From Streptomyces corallincola (lineage in GTDB: Bacteria; Actinomycetota; Actinomycetes; Streptomycetales; Streptomycetaceae), in the NCBI RefSeq assembly GCF_019104725.1, contig NZ_JAHRXF010000011.1, positions 82,266 to 146,265 of the forward strand: 64,000 nt of DNA, written 5' to 3'. The notes beneath the pieces are model-generated. The model did no database searches. It worked only from the letters and a program-made list of their open reading frames with translations, and was not told where the DNA came from. This document shows, piece after piece, positions 1-8,353 of this stretch; positions within the stretch are counted from its first letter, which is position 1; each line of letters begins with the position of its first letter. A program made the position numbers and the translations under genes.

Positions 1-475
1 GTCCAGGGGTGCCGGAGATGCCGCGGATGAGGTGGCCGCTCCACCGGTGTTCCCCGCCGGTCGCCCGGCGGCGGTGCCGGGCTGCCGGGCGGGGGCGGCC
101 CGACGTACCGGGGCGGCCCGGCGGGCGGGAGCGGGCTGCCGTACCGGAGCGGCCCGCACTTCCGCGCCGGGCTGCTGTCCCGTGCCCGGTTGCCGTTCCG
201 CGCCCGGTTGCCGTTCCGCCGCCGTGGGCGGGTCGGCCGGCCGCGGCGCCTGGGGAGCGTGGAGGTGGGGCGGGTCAGGGGGTGCGTGGCTGTCGGGTGG
301 TGCGGCGTCAACCGTGGCCAAGGGTCACTCCGGAGCGAGGGAGGGGACGGCCCGTACCGGTGGCGCGCGGAAGCCGGTGGCGCACGGAGGGGGTGCCGCC
401 TGCGGGGCCCGGCCCCGCGTGGGTGTCCGGACTCTAACGGCCCGCCGCCACCCAGGGACCGGCCGCCGGGGAAAC
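1..475. other. GC-rich stretch with no convincing gene
   Basis: No open frame here looks like a real protein; the frames on both strands give low-complexity Ala/Pro/Arg/Gly translations. An imperfect tandem of an 18-bp unit lies at 183-218 (17/18 identical). A leftward frame from a GTG at 159 stays open to the window edge and could be the disordered start of a gene lying mostly outside, but it has no clear ribosome binding site, so it is not called as a gene. Confidence 0.4.
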
Positions 476-493
476 TTCCCTCGCCCGAGGGAA
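476..493. terminator. Hairpin after the DUF5326 gene
   Basis: Perfect 8-bp stem TTCCCTCG/CGAGGGAA with a CC loop, 38 bp beyond the stop of the leftward DUF5326 gene. There is no U-tract, as is usual in GC-rich actinobacteria. Confidence 0.5.
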
Positions 494-530
494 CCGGCGT
501 CGTCCGCCGCCGTTCACCGCCCCCGAGGGC

Positions 531-743
531 TCACCAGTCGCTCCGGGACGAGGAGTTCGACGTGAACTTGCGCACGATGTAGATCAGACCGCCGACCAGG
601 GCGACGAAGATCAGCGCCTTGAAGAGGACGGCGATCACGAAGCCCACGACGGTGGCGATCAGACCGCCGAACACGACCAGGGCGATGACCGGCACCGCGA
701 CCCACTTCACCCACCACGGCAGTCCCGCGAAGATGTCCCGCAT
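531..743 (-). CDS. DUF5326-like small membrane protein
   Basis: A 70-residue integral membrane protein. After a short amphipathic start (MRDIFAGLPWWVKW) the chain is hydrophobic from about residue 13 to 60, enough for two adjacent helices, and ends in a polar Ser-rich tail. Size, the WWVKW start and the double helix resemble the DUF5326 family of Streptomyces, which has no known function; that match is from memory, not a search. It stands alone, with a hairpin downstream and about 200 bp of apparently non-coding DNA upstream. Confidence 0.75.
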   Translation of the reverse strand: MRDIFAGLPWWVKWVAVPVIALVVFGGLIATVVGFVIAVLFKALIFVALVGGLIYIVRKFTSNSSSRSDW

Positions 744-949
744 AGCCCCTCGTCCCCTTGCCTTCTGTCGCGTCCCCGCCCGGCTGTCCGCCGTCGTGGA
801 CGCTGATCCCGATGTCTGACTCGATGCTAGGGCCGGGAGAGGCCGTCGCGGGGGCTCCGCATCCCTTGTCCGTCCCTGAACCGACCCCTAGGGAACCCTG
901 ACACTCCGAGGCCCCGGTCTCAGGGGTGAGCCGCTCCGACCTGGGGATT

Positions 950-1267
950 TCAGCCCTCCGGGGGCGAGAACACCACCATCACCCGCAGGTCCTCGCTGAT
1001 GTGGTGGAACTTGTGGGCGACGCCCGCCGGGACGTACACCACGCTGCCGCGCGCCACCTGTGTGGTCTCCAGGCCGACCGTGATCGACGCGCGCCCGCTG
1101 ACCACGAAGTACACCTCGTCCTGGGCGTGCGGCTGCTGCGGGTCGTGGCTGCCCGCGTCGAGGGCGTAGAGGCCGACGGACATGTTCCGCTCCCGCAGGA
1201 ACTGCAGGTAGGCCCCGTCGTTGGCGGCGCGCTCCGCCTCCAGTTCGTCCAGCCGGAATGCCTTCAT
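950..1267 (-). CDS. Small cupin-domain protein
   Basis: A 105-residue single-domain cupin. The start is placed at MKAFRLDEL; an upstream in-frame codon at 1315 would add 16 residues that do not look conserved. Cupin motif 1 is seen around residues 46-58 (PHAQDEVYFVVSG, with H47 and E51 as likely metal ligands) and motif 2 around 75-88 (PAGVAHKFHH, with H85). The first His of the usual HxH pair is missing, so metal binding may be altered. Small cupins act as isomerases, dioxygenases or sensors; nothing here fixes the substrate. It is divergent from the holin-like gene, 59 bp away. Confidence 0.8.
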   Translation of the reverse strand: MKAFRLDELEAERAANDGAYLQFLRERNMSVGLYALDAGSHDPQQPHAQDEVYFVVSGRASITVGLETTQVARGSVVYVPAGVAHKFHHISEDLRVMVVFSPPEG

Positions 1268-1326
1268 CGCTCTGTCCTCCCTTGCCCCGCAACTCGTGTC
1301 CGATCCCGTCTGCAACGATCAGACAC

Positions 1327-1704
1327 ATGAAGAATTTCGTAGTCAAGACGATCGCCAACGCGGGCGCCCTCGCGGTCGCCGTGTGGCTGCTCGACAAGAT
1401 CACCCTCACCGGCACGAGCACCGCCAAGAAGGCCGGCACCCTGATCGTCGTCGCGCTGATCTTCGGCCTGGTGAACTTCCTGGTCAAGCCGGTCGTGAAG
1501 GTTCTCACCTTCCCGCTGTTCCTGCTGACGCTCGGCCTGATCACCCTGGTCGTGAACGCGCTGATGCTGCTGCTGACGTCCTGGGTGTGCGGCAAGCTCG
1601 ACCTGAGTTTCCACGTGGACGGGTTCTGGACGGCCGTGCTCGGCGGTCTGATCATCTCCGTGGTCTCCTGGGCGCTGCACCTCGCCCTGCCCGACGAGGA
1701 CTGA
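1327..1704 (+). CDS. Phage-holin-4 family (YvlD-like) membrane protein
   Basis: A 125-residue, very hydrophobic protein with about four membrane helices (near 8-24, 38-58, 62-85 and 100-120) and short charged loops. The start MKNFVVKTIANAGAL and the helix pattern fit the phage_holin_4_2/YvlD family, which despite its name is a common chromosomal membrane family of unclear function. The phosphatase gene begins 7 bp after its stop, so the two are probably cotranscribed. There is no sign of a prophage nearby, so I do not infer a lysis role. Confidence 0.8.
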   Translation: MKNFVVKTIANAGALAVAVWLLDKITLTGTSTAKKAGTLIVVALIFGLVNFLVKPVVKVLTFPLFLLTLGLITLVVNALMLLLTSWVCGKLDLSFHVDGFWTAVLGGLIISVVSWALHLALPDED

Positions 1705-1711
1705 CCCCGCC

Positions 1712-2203
1712 ATGACCTACCGCGTCTGCTTCGTGTGCACCGGCAACATCTGCCGGTCCCCGATGGCCGAGTCCGTCTTCCGCGCCCGTGTCGAGGACGC
1801 CGGGCTGGCGGACCGGGTGGTGGTGGACAGCGCCGGGACCGACGGCTGGCACGAGGGCGACGGCGCCGATCCGCGCACCGTCTCCGTCCTCGAAGAGCAC
1901 GGCTACGGCACCGCGCACACCGCCCGGCGCTTCCACGCCTCCTGGTTCGCGGACCTGGATCTGGTCGTGGCCCTCGACACCGGACACCTGAAGAGCCTGC
2001 GCCGTCTCGCACCGACCGGGGCGGACGCCCGCAAGGTGCGCCTGCTGCGCTCGTACGACCCCGGGGCGGGCGACGACCCGGACGTGCCGGACCCGTACTA
2101 CGGAGACCGGGCGGGCTTCGAGGAGTGCCTGGACATGGTGGAGGCGGCCTGCACCGGCCTGCTGACCGCCGTACGCGACCACGTGGAAGGCGAAACCGCA
2201 TGA
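1712..2203 (+). CDS. Low-molecular-weight protein-tyrosine phosphatase
   Basis: A 163-residue cytoplasmic phosphatase. The P-loop CTGNICRS near the N-terminus gives nucleophile C9 and R15 (CX5R), and the distal DPYYG motif supplies the general acid D127; both are diagnostic of the LMW-PTP family that removes phosphate from protein tyrosines. It resembles streptomycete PtpA in size and motifs. The stop overlaps the next gene's start in an ATGA tetranucleotide, implying translational coupling with the PLP enzyme downstream. Confidence 0.92.
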   Translation: MTYRVCFVCTGNICRSPMAESVFRARVEDAGLADRVVVDSAGTDGWHEGDGADPRTVSVLEEHGYGTAHTARRFHASWFADLDLVVALDTGHLKSLRRLAPTGADARKVRLLRSYDPGAGDDPDVPDPYYGDRAGFEECLDMVEAACTGLLTAVRDHVEGETA

Positions 2204-3348
2204 ACGACCACCCCGCGAACCCGGTCGGCACGGGCGACGGGACCCGCGCCGTGCGCGCGGGCCTGCCCGAGCCGGTCAAGAACGAACCGACCCTGCCCGG
2301 TCCGGTCTTCGCCGCGCACTTTCATCTGCCGGGCGAGGTGAGCGGCCCGTACGCCTACGGCCGGGACGACAATCCCACCTGGACGCTGCTGGAGTCCGCG
2401 ATCGGCGAACTGGAGGCGCCCGACCGCGAGGACGTCCGCACGCTGGTGTTCGCCTCCGGCATGGCGGCGATCTCCGCCGTACTGTTCTCGCAGCTCAGGG
2501 CGGGTGACGCGGTCGTCCTGCCGTCCGACGGCTATCAGGTGCTGCCGCTGGTCCGCGCCCAGTTGGAGGCGTACGGCATCGAGGTGCGCACCGCGCCGAC
2601 GGCGGGCGACGCCCAGCTCGACGCGCTCGACGGGGCACGGCTGCTGTGGATCGAGTCGCCGTCCAATCCGGGGCTCGACGTGTGCGACATCCGGCGGCTG
2701 GCCGACGCGGCGCACGCGCGCGGCGCGCTGGTCGCCGTGGACAACACCCTGGCGACCCCGCTCGGCCAGCGCCCGCTGGAGCTGGGCGCCGACTTCTCCG
2801 TGGCCAGCGGCACCAAGCAGCTCACCGGCCACGGCGACGTCCTGCTCGGTTACGTCTCCGGGCGCGACGGCGAGGCGATGGACGCGGTACGCCGCTGGCG
2901 GAAGATCGTCGGCGCGATCTCCGGCCCGATGGAGGCATGGCTCGCCCACCGTTCCATCGCCACACTCCAGTTGCGGGTGGAACGCCAGAACGCCACCGCC
3001 CTCGCACTGGCCGGTGCGCTGCGCGACCGGCCGGAGATCACGGGCCTGCGCCATCCCGGCCTGCCCGACGACCCCGCACACCCGACGGCGGCCCGGCAGA
3101 TGCGCCGCTTCGGCTGCGTCCTGTCCTTCACCCTGCCCTCGCGCACACACGCCGAACGGTTCCTGCGGGCGCTGCGGCTGGTGGAGGACGCGACCAGTTT
3201 CGGCGGCGTACGGTCCACGGCGGAGCGGCGCGGCCGGTGGGGCGGCGACCCGGTCCCGGAGGGCTTCGTCCGGATGTCCGTCGGCGCCGAGGACCCGGCC
3301 GACCTGATCGCGGACGTGCTGCGGGCCCTGGACGCGGCGGCGGACTGA
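2200..3348 (+). CDS. Cystathionine gamma-lyase/synthase family PLP enzyme
   Basis: A 382-residue fold-type I PLP enzyme of the Cys/Met metabolism family. Visible landmarks are the cofactor phosphate site SGMAA (86-90), ESPSNP (152-157), the pyridine-nitrogen aspartate D181 in AVDNT, and the Schiff-base lysine K206 in SGTKQLTGHGD. The start is the ATG overlapping the phosphatase stop. The family cleaves or forms C-gamma-S bonds in cystathionine, homocysteine or methionine; lyase and synthase cannot be told apart from the sequence. A hairpin at 3379-3418 ends the unit. Confidence 0.88.
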   Translation: MNDHPANPVGTGDGTRAVRAGLPEPVKNEPTLPGPVFAAHFHLPGEVSGPYAYGRDDNPTWTLLESAIGELEAPDREDVRTLVFASGMAAISAVLFSQLRAGDAVVLPSDGYQVLPLVRAQLEAYGIEVRTAPTAGDAQLDALDGARLLWIESPSNPGLDVCDIRRLADAAHARGALVAVDNTLATPLGQRPLELGADFSVASGTKQLTGHGDVLLGYVSGRDGEAMDAVRRWRKIVGAISGPMEAWLAHRSIATLQLRVERQNATALALAGALRDRPEITGLRHPGLPDDPAHPTAARQMRRFGCVLSFTLPSRTHAERFLRALRLVEDATSFGGVRSTAERRGRWGGDPVPEGFVRMSVGAEDPADLIADVLRALDAAAD

Positions 3349-3378
3349 GCCGTCCACGGCGCCCGGACAGGGCCGCAC

Positions 3379-3418
3379 GGGCGGTCCGAACCTCCCCCCC
3401 TCGTGGCTCGGACCGCCC
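3379..3418. terminator. Terminator hairpin after the gamma-lyase gene
   Basis: Perfect 11-bp inverted repeat GGGCGGTCCGA/TCGGACCGCCC around an 18-nt loop rich in C, 30 bp after the stop. Confidence 0.6.
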
Positions 3419-3566
3419 CGGTTCTCCGCGCGAAGAACCGTCCCGACAAGGCTAGTTGACCCTCTGTCCGTGTCCAATCACGCTAGCGACAGAGACCTAT
3501 CGACATATTTATAGTTGAGGTCCGCCCCGCGGCAGGAGGGGCGGAGACAGGGGGCGGGCACGCCAC

Positions 3567-4463
3567 ATGGATCTGGCCTTGTTGCGGACCTTCGTCACGG
3601 TGCACCGAGCCGGTTCCTTCACCCGTGCCGCCGCCCTGCTGGGCCTCTCCCAACCGGCCGTCACCTCCCAGATCCGCACCCTGGAGCGCCAGGTCGGCCG
3701 CCCACTGTTCCTGCGGCGGCCCCGAGGCGTGACCCCCACGACCATCGGCGACGAACTCGCCCACAAGGCCGCCCCGCACCTCGACGCCCTCGTGGGGATA
3801 GCCGAGTCCGGCCTCGACGACGGGTCGCCCCCACTGCGCACCCTGCACCTGGCCGGGCCGCCGGAGTTCACCGCCGAACGCGCCCTGCCCGCCCTGACCG
3901 GGCTGCTCGGCGACGACGGCCGGGACTGCGCACTCCGCGCCACGTTCGGCACCGCCGAAGAGGTCCTGGAGGGGCTGGCCGCCGGACACCACGATCTGGC
4001 CATCAGCGCGGTCCGGCCACGCGGCAGTCTGCTGACCGCGACTCCGCTCTGCGACGAGGAACACGTTCTGGTCGCCGCCCCGTGCTGGGCCGCGCGCATC
4101 GGCCCGGGCGCCCCGCACCACGCCCTGGACAACCTGCCGGTGGTGGAGGTCCACGAGTCGCTGCCCTTCGTCTCGCGCTACTGGATCTCCGTCTTCGACT
4201 CCCCGCCGACCGTCTCGGGCACCGTCATCGTCCCCGACCTGCGCGCGGTCCTGGCCTGCGCGGTCGCGGGCGCGGGGCTCGCCGTACTGCCCCGCTATCT
4301 CTGCGCGCCCGCGCTCACGCAGGGGACGATACGACTCCTGCACGACCCGGCGGTGGCTCCGCTGCGGACGTACTTCCTGGCCGCGCGCAGCGGCACGCTC
4401 GCCCTGCCGCACATCGCCCGCGCCCACGAGGTGCTCCAGCGGGCCGCCACCCGCTGGTGCTGA
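3567..4463 (+). CDS. LysR-family transcriptional regulator
   Basis: A 298-residue LysR regulator. The N-terminal winged helix-turn-helix covers roughly residues 1-60 (start MDLALLRTFVTVHRAGSF, recognition region LSQPAVTSQIRTLE), and the rest is the periplasmic-binding-like effector domain. The start is the ATG following a weak purine-rich site. The 218-bp upstream gap contains an unusually AT-rich patch near 3490-3515 (CTAT...ATAG) suited to promoter or autoregulatory binding. No target is obvious; the NUDIX gene downstream runs the same way with a 120-bp gap. Confidence 0.9.
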   Translation: MDLALLRTFVTVHRAGSFTRAAALLGLSQPAVTSQIRTLERQVGRPLFLRRPRGVTPTTIGDELAHKAAPHLDALVGIAESGLDDGSPPLRTLHLAGPPEFTAERALPALTGLLGDDGRDCALRATFGTAEEVLEGLAAGHHDLAISAVRPRGSLLTATPLCDEEHVLVAAPCWAARIGPGAPHHALDNLPVVEVHESLPFVSRYWISVFDSPPTVSGTVIVPDLRAVLACAVAGAGLAVLPRYLCAPALTQGTIRLLHDPAVAPLRTYFLAARSGTLALPHIARAHEVLQRAATRWC

Positions 4464-4548
4464 CACCCGGCCGGTACGGAACCCCGGCCGCGCGAAGGTC
4501 CGTTGACGCGCGCTGACCGGGCGTGTCCGACCGATCCCGTTGCGCGAT

Positions 4549-4562
4549 GTTTCACGTGGAAC
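4549..4562. promoter_or_regulatory. parS-like site (13/14)
   Basis: GTTTCACGTGGAAC differs from the streptomycete parS consensus at one base. It lies just upstream of the NUDIX gene and is the outermost site of the array in this window. Confidence 0.6.
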
Positions 4563-4583
4563 CAGCCGGGCCACATTTCTCCC

Positions 4584-5066
4584 ATGACCGTCCGACCCGT
4601 GGTCAAGCGCACCGCGCGCGCCGTTCTGCTGGACGGTGCCGACCTGATCCTGATCAAGCGCACCAAGCCCGGCATCGATCCCTACTGGGTGACGCCCGGT
4701 GGCGGGGTCGAGCCCGAGGACCCGACCGTCGTGGACGCCCTGCACCGGGAAGTGCTGGAGGAACTCGGCGCCAAGATCGTCGATGTCGTCCCCTGCTTCG
4801 TGGACACCGTGGAGCACATCGGCGCGGACGGCGGGGCGACCGGGGTGAAGGTGCAGTACTTCTTCGTGTGCCGACTGGAGTCGATGGACCCGTCACTGCG
4901 GCACGGCCCCGAGACCGAACACCCGGTGGGCGAGTACGAGATCGTCCGCGTGCCGTTCACCCGCGTCGGCATCGCCTCCGTCCACCTCGTCCCGCTCTCC
5001 CTGCGGCACTACCTGGACGGCAACATCGAGGGCGTACTCGCCCTGCACGCCCCCGACCTGTTCTAG
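4584..5066 (+). CDS. NUDIX hydrolase
   Basis: A 160-residue NUDIX protein, started at the ATG giving MTVRPVVKRTARAVLL; an earlier frame start would put the parS-like sequence inside the coding region. The Nudix box is at about residues 38-62 with the catalytic REVLEELG helix intact, but the glutamate expected in Gx5E is a proline. Nudix enzymes hydrolyse nucleoside diphosphates linked to another moiety; the substrate is unknown. The gene converges on the globin-reductase gene 33 bp away. Confidence 0.87.
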   Translation: MTVRPVVKRTARAVLLDGADLILIKRTKPGIDPYWVTPGGGVEPEDPTVVDALHREVLEELGAKIVDVVPCFVDTVEHIGADGGATGVKVQYFFVCRLESMDPSLRHGPETEHPVGEYEIVRVPFTRVGIASVHLVPLSLRHYLDGNIEGVLALHAPDLF

Positions 5067-5099
5067 TGCTGCGACCGGCCATTCCCGCCGGGGCCGCGC

Positions 5100-6437
5100 T
5101 CAGGCGCCGATCACGACCAGTTCCTCGACCGAGTCGTGCCGTATGCGGGCCGGGGCGATGCCGACGTGCCGCAGCACGTCCACGCCGCTGCGGATCATGC
5201 CGGGCGGGCCGGAGAGGTAGGCGTCGAACCCGTTCCACGGCCCGAACTCCCGTACCGCGTCCGGGAGGGTGACGTGGGCCTGCTGGTCGATGAACGCCCG
5301 CACGGACAGCCAGGGGTGGTGCTGCTGGAGCCGTAGCATGGTGTCGATGTCGTAGAGGTCGTGGTCGGTGCGGGCGCCGTAGAACACCTCGACCGTACGC
5401 CGCCTGCCGTGCTCGGCCACGTCCTCGACCAGCGCCTTGATGGGCGCTATGCCCGTGCCGCCGCCCACACAGAGCAGGCCGCTGTCAGTGGTGTGATCGA
5501 CCGTCATCGAACCGGCGGGCGGCCCCAGCCGCACCACGTCCCCCGGGCGGGCCCGGTGCACCAACGCGTTGGAGACCCATCCGGCCGGAACCGCCTTCAC
5601 ATGGAAGACGAGCAGCCCGTCGGGCCGGGGTGCCGCGGCGAAGGAGTAGTGCCGCCACACCCGTGGCCACCAGGGCGTCTCCATGCTGGCGTACTGCCCC
5701 GCCCGGAACGCGTACGGCTGGTCCGGGCGGACGGTGATGACAGCGATGTCGGACGTCCGCGCCTCATGGGCGACGACCTCGGCGTGCCACCAGGCGGGTG
5801 CGCGCAGTTCGTCGGCCGCCGCCGCGTCGATCATCACCTGGGAGATCGTCGTGTACGTACGGACCCAGGCCGCCTCGGTCTCGGCGTTCCACTGGCTCGC
5901 GTACTTGCTCAGCGCCCCGATCAGGCACTCCCCGACCGCCGGATAGTGCTCGGGCCGCGTGCCGTACTTGCGGTGTCCGCGCCCCAGGTTCTGCAGGTAC
6001 TCGACGAGCACCGGGGTGTTGTCGATGTGCTCGGCGGCGGTGAGCAGCGCCTTCAGCAGGCGGTCCCGCTGGGTGTCCATCGCTGGCGGGAACAGTGGGC
6101 GCAGCTCGGGGTGGCGTACGAAGAGGAGCGCGTAGAAGTAGGACGTGACCTTGTCCGCGACGGACCCGATCTCGGCCATCGTGCGCCGCACGACGCGTGC
6201 GTCGGGGGAGCCCTGTTCCGACGGGCGCGCCGGGCGCTGACCGGGCACCCGGGGAGCCGCGCTCGGGGTCTCGGCCGCGGAGGGCGCGCCCGGAGCGGAC
6301 GGGGCGGACGGAGCCGTCGCGGGAGCGCCGGGCGTCTCCCGCGTACCGTCCGGCGGAACCGAGGACGACGCGCGGGGCATGAACCAGCCGCCGTTCGGTA
6401 TGCCGTTCTCCCCCGACATGGTGGTCGGAGCGTCCAT
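5100..6437 (-). CDS. Globin fused to FAD/NAD(P) reductase (flavohemoprotein-like)
   Basis: A 445-residue fusion. Residues 1-80 are an Ala/Pro/Ser-rich, probably disordered tail. A globin domain spans about 85-210, with a distal-side Tyr (Y102 in FYALLF) and the proximal haem histidine in GRGHRKYG (H155). An FNR-like module follows: FAD site RHYSFA (about 262-267) and NAD(P) site GGGTGIAP (about 325-332). The layout matches actinobacterial flavohemoproteins, which act in NO dioxygenation or electron transfer to haem; the activity here is inferred. The chosen start has a modest GAGGG site upstream. Its low-complexity tail is unlike classical Hmp, which begins directly with the globin. Confidence 0.85.
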   Translation of the reverse strand: MDAPTTMSGENGIPNGGWFMPRASSSVPPDGTRETPGAPATAPSAPSAPGAPSAAETPSAAPRVPGQRPARPSEQGSPDARVVRRTMAEIGSVADKVTSYFYALLFVRHPELRPLFPPAMDTQRDRLLKALLTAAEHIDNTPVLVEYLQNLGRGHRKYGTRPEHYPAVGECLIGALSKYASQWNAETEAAWVRTYTTISQVMIDAAAADELRAPAWWHAEVVAHEARTSDIAVITVRPDQPYAFRAGQYASMETPWWPRVWRHYSFAAAPRPDGLLVFHVKAVPAGWVSNALVHRARPGDVVRLGPPAGSMTVDHTTDSGLLCVGGGTGIAPIKALVEDVAEHGRRRTVEVFYGARTDHDLYDIDTMLRLQQHHPWLSVRAFIDQQAHVTLPDAVREFGPWNGFDAYLSGPPGMIRSGVDVLRHVGIAPARIRHDSVEELVVIGA

Positions 6438-6664
6438 GTGCCCTCGCCTCGAACATCTTTCGGTCGGTCTGTTGCACATCCGTCACGGAAGTGCAAGCTT
6501 TCCCCCGGCGGGCGGCGGCCGTACCCCGTTGCGGTGTCGCCCTGCTCTCGGCCCGCACGGGACGCGTGAACTCCGTCCCGGACGTGAACCGGACTCGACC
6601 CTACCGGGCGCCGCCCCGCACACAAGTCCTGTCTCGGTCGCGCACGGAGATGAGGAGAACGCGA

Positions 6665-6694
6665 ATGACGTACACCTTCAACTACCGGACGTAG
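6665..6694 (+). CDS. Possible 9-residue peptide MTYTFNYRT
   Basis: A tiny frame preceded by GAGGAGAA eight bases before the ATG, a better binding site than most full-size genes here have. The product MTYTFNYRT contains three aromatic residues. It could be a leader peptide for the acetyltransferase about 200 bp downstream, a remnant of a larger gene, or chance. No attenuator-like stem was worked out. Confidence 0.25.
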   Translation: MTYTFNYRT

Positions 6695-6753
6695 AACCCC
6701 AATTCATAGGCTTATCCCGAATTCCGCAGCTCACACCGCCCGAGCGGTTCGTT

Positions 6754-6767
6754 GTTTCACGTGAAAC
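6754..6767. promoter_or_regulatory. parS site
   Basis: Perfect 14-bp ParB-binding palindrome, extended by one pair on each side, in the intergenic region before the acetyltransferase gene. Confidence 0.9.
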
Positions 6768-6899
6768 AGTGATCCGCCGTCTCCATGCCCGGTGTTCACA
6801 GAACGGGCGGAGGAAGCGTCGATCACTCCGGCCGGAAGCCGTTGTGAAAAAGGGGAATTGAGTGGACGCGCGCCGCACCGGACGGACACCCTGTCCCGC

Positions 6900-7769
6900 G
6901 TGCTGATTCCCTCCCCCGCCACTCTCCCCCTGCGCCGCCTGACGCGCCGTGATCTCACCGCCTGCGCCGATCTGTCCGAGGACCGGGGGTGGTCGCGCGA
7001 GGAGTACAAGTGGCGCTTTCTCCTCACGGTCGGCAGGGGCTACGGCATCGACGACCCGGACGGCGGCGGCCTGATCGCCGCCTGTGTGGTCACGGAGTAC
7101 GGCACCGGGGAGCGGACCGCTCTCGGGGCCGTCGGCATGGTGCTGGTGGCGGACCGGTACGCCCGCCGGGGCATCGGGCGACGGCTCATGGAGCAGGTGG
7201 TGACGGACGCGGGCGGCACTCCGCTGACGCTGTACGCCACCCCCAACGGCCGCCCGCTCTACGAGAAGCTGGGCTTCGGCGTCGTGGGCCGGGCGGAGAT
7301 GCTGCAAGGACGCTTCGTCCCCGAGGAGCACGGCAGCGCGGTCCGTACCCGCGCGGCCACGGCGGAGGATCTGTCGTCGGTCCTGCGGCTCGACGCGGAG
7401 GTGTTCGGCACCGACCGCACCTCGCTGCTGGTCCGGCTGCCGTCGTTCGCCGACCTGTTCCGGGTGGCGGAGGCGGACGGCCGGATCACGGGGTACGCGG
7501 CGGCGTGGCCGAACATGGACACCCATGTCGTGGGCCCGCTGATCGCGCGGGACACCGGGACGGCGAAGGCACTCGTCGCCTCACTGGCGGCCGGGACGGA
7601 CCGGCCGCTCCGGACCGACGTCGATGTCCGCCACGCGGAACTGCTCGGCTGGCTGAAGGAGCGGGGCGTGGCCCGGATCCACGCCACCGACATCATGGTC
7701 CACGGGGCTCCGGATCTGCCGGGGGACTGGCGGCGCAGGTTCGCCCCGCTGACGGTGGCCGCGGGCTGA
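6900..7769 (+). CDS. GNAT-family N-acetyltransferase, two-domain type
   Basis: About 289 residues from the GTG at 6900 (VLIPSPATLPLRRL); in-frame TTG 6858 and GTG 6792 are possible longer starts. An N-terminal GNAT domain covers residues 10-130, with the acetyl-CoA loop RYARRGIGRRLM (Q/RxxGxG/A pattern) and the terminal YEKLGF motif. The C-terminal half (about 140-289) looks like a second, degenerate acetyltransferase fold. The substrate is unknown. The gene converges on the GlcG/HbpS gene with a long hairpin between. Confidence 0.82.
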   Translation: MLIPSPATLPLRRLTRRDLTACADLSEDRGWSREEYKWRFLLTVGRGYGIDDPDGGGLIAACVVTEYGTGERTALGAVGMVLVADRYARRGIGRRLMEQVVTDAGGTPLTLYATPNGRPLYEKLGFGVVGRAEMLQGRFVPEEHGSAVRTRAATAEDLSSVLRLDAEVFGTDRTSLLVRLPSFADLFRVAEADGRITGYAAAWPNMDTHVVGPLIARDTGTAKALVASLAAGTDRPLRTDVDVRHAELLGWLKERGVARIHATDIMVHGAPDLPGDWRRRFAPLTVAAG

Positions 7770-7779
7770 TCCCGGAAAC

Positions 7780-7823
7780 GCCGATGGCCGGTCGTGCCCC
7801 GCGGGGACGACCGGCCTTCGGCG
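7780..7823. terminator. Bidirectional terminator hairpin
   Basis: Long two-stage stem: inner arms 7786-7800 and 7803-7816 (GGCCGGTCGT...ACGACCGGCC, one bulge, GC loop) and an outer CGCCGA/TCGGCG pair. It lies between two convergent genes. Confidence 0.75.
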
Positions 7824-7858
7824 TACTACGGCCGCCGGTACGGCGGCTGGGGCTGGGG

Positions 7859-8278
7859 TCAGGCGAGCGCCTGGACGGCCGCCGAGGCGAAGCCGTGGTC
7901 CTGCTCCGGGGCGCCGCCGCCGACACCGATGGCGCCGATCAGCCGACCGTCCCGGTGCACGGGCAGTCCACCGGCGATGAACAGCAGGGGGCGGTCGAGG
8001 GCGGTGGGCAGGGTGTGGAACAGGCCGCCCGGCTGCACGGCATCGACGAGGTCGGCGGTGGGCGCGTTCAGCTGGAGCGCGGTGTACGCCTTGCGGGTGC
8101 TGGTCTCACCGGAGATCAGCACGGCCCGGTCGTCCCGGCGGAAGGCGAGCAGGTGGCCCCCGGCGTCGAGGACGGTGACGCTGACGGTGACTCCGGCCTC
8201 CTCGGCGGCCCGGCGGGCCGTGGCGACGAGCAGTTCGGCGTCGTCGGTGGTGAGGGGGGTGACGGTGGTGGCGCTCAT
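7859..8278 (-). CDS. GlcG/HbpS-family heme-binding-like protein
   Basis: A 139-residue protein of the GlcG/HbpS family, recognised by the central RDDRAVLISGETSTRKAY segment and the Gly-rich C-terminus GAIGVGGGAPEQDH. There is no secretion signal, so it is probably cytoplasmic. HbpS of Streptomyces reticuli binds haem and works with a sensor kinase, but most family members are uncharacterised, and no kinase lies nearby. It is downstream of the MFS gene on the same strand, 75 bp away, so cotranscription is plausible. Confidence 0.8.
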   Translation of the reverse strand: MSATTVTPLTTDDAELLVATARRAAEEAGVTVSVTVLDAGGHLLAFRRDDRAVLISGETSTRKAYTALQLNAPTADLVDAVQPGGLFHTLPTALDRPLLFIAGGLPVHRDGRLIGAIGVGGGAPEQDHGFASAAVQALA

Positions 8279-8353
8279 GAGGGATCTCCTTGGTGCGGTG
8301 CTACGGGTGACGCTCGGTCGGTGCGGGCGGCGGTGCCCGCGGTACGGGGTGGC

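Larger units (their letters stand above)
6438..6899. other. Divergent intergenic region with a parS site and a 9-codon frame
   Basis: Upstream region of both the leftward globin-reductase gene and the rightward acetyltransferase. It holds one perfect parS (6754-6767), a 9-residue open frame (6665-6694) and AT-richer DNA from 6690 to 6860. No other gene is evident. Confidence 0.6.

Noticed and set aside
1..159. A leftward partial gene running off the left edge
   Set aside because: The frame from GTG 159 gives an Ala/Pro/Arg repeat-like sequence without a ribosome site or motif; sequence to the left would be needed.
183..218. 18-bp tandem pair as a functional repeat
   Set aside because: Only two units in extremely GC-rich DNA; not enough to claim a function.
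1327..1704. A phage holin indicating a prophage
   Set aside because: The family is a common chromosomal membrane family, and no phage structural, lysis or integrase genes are near.
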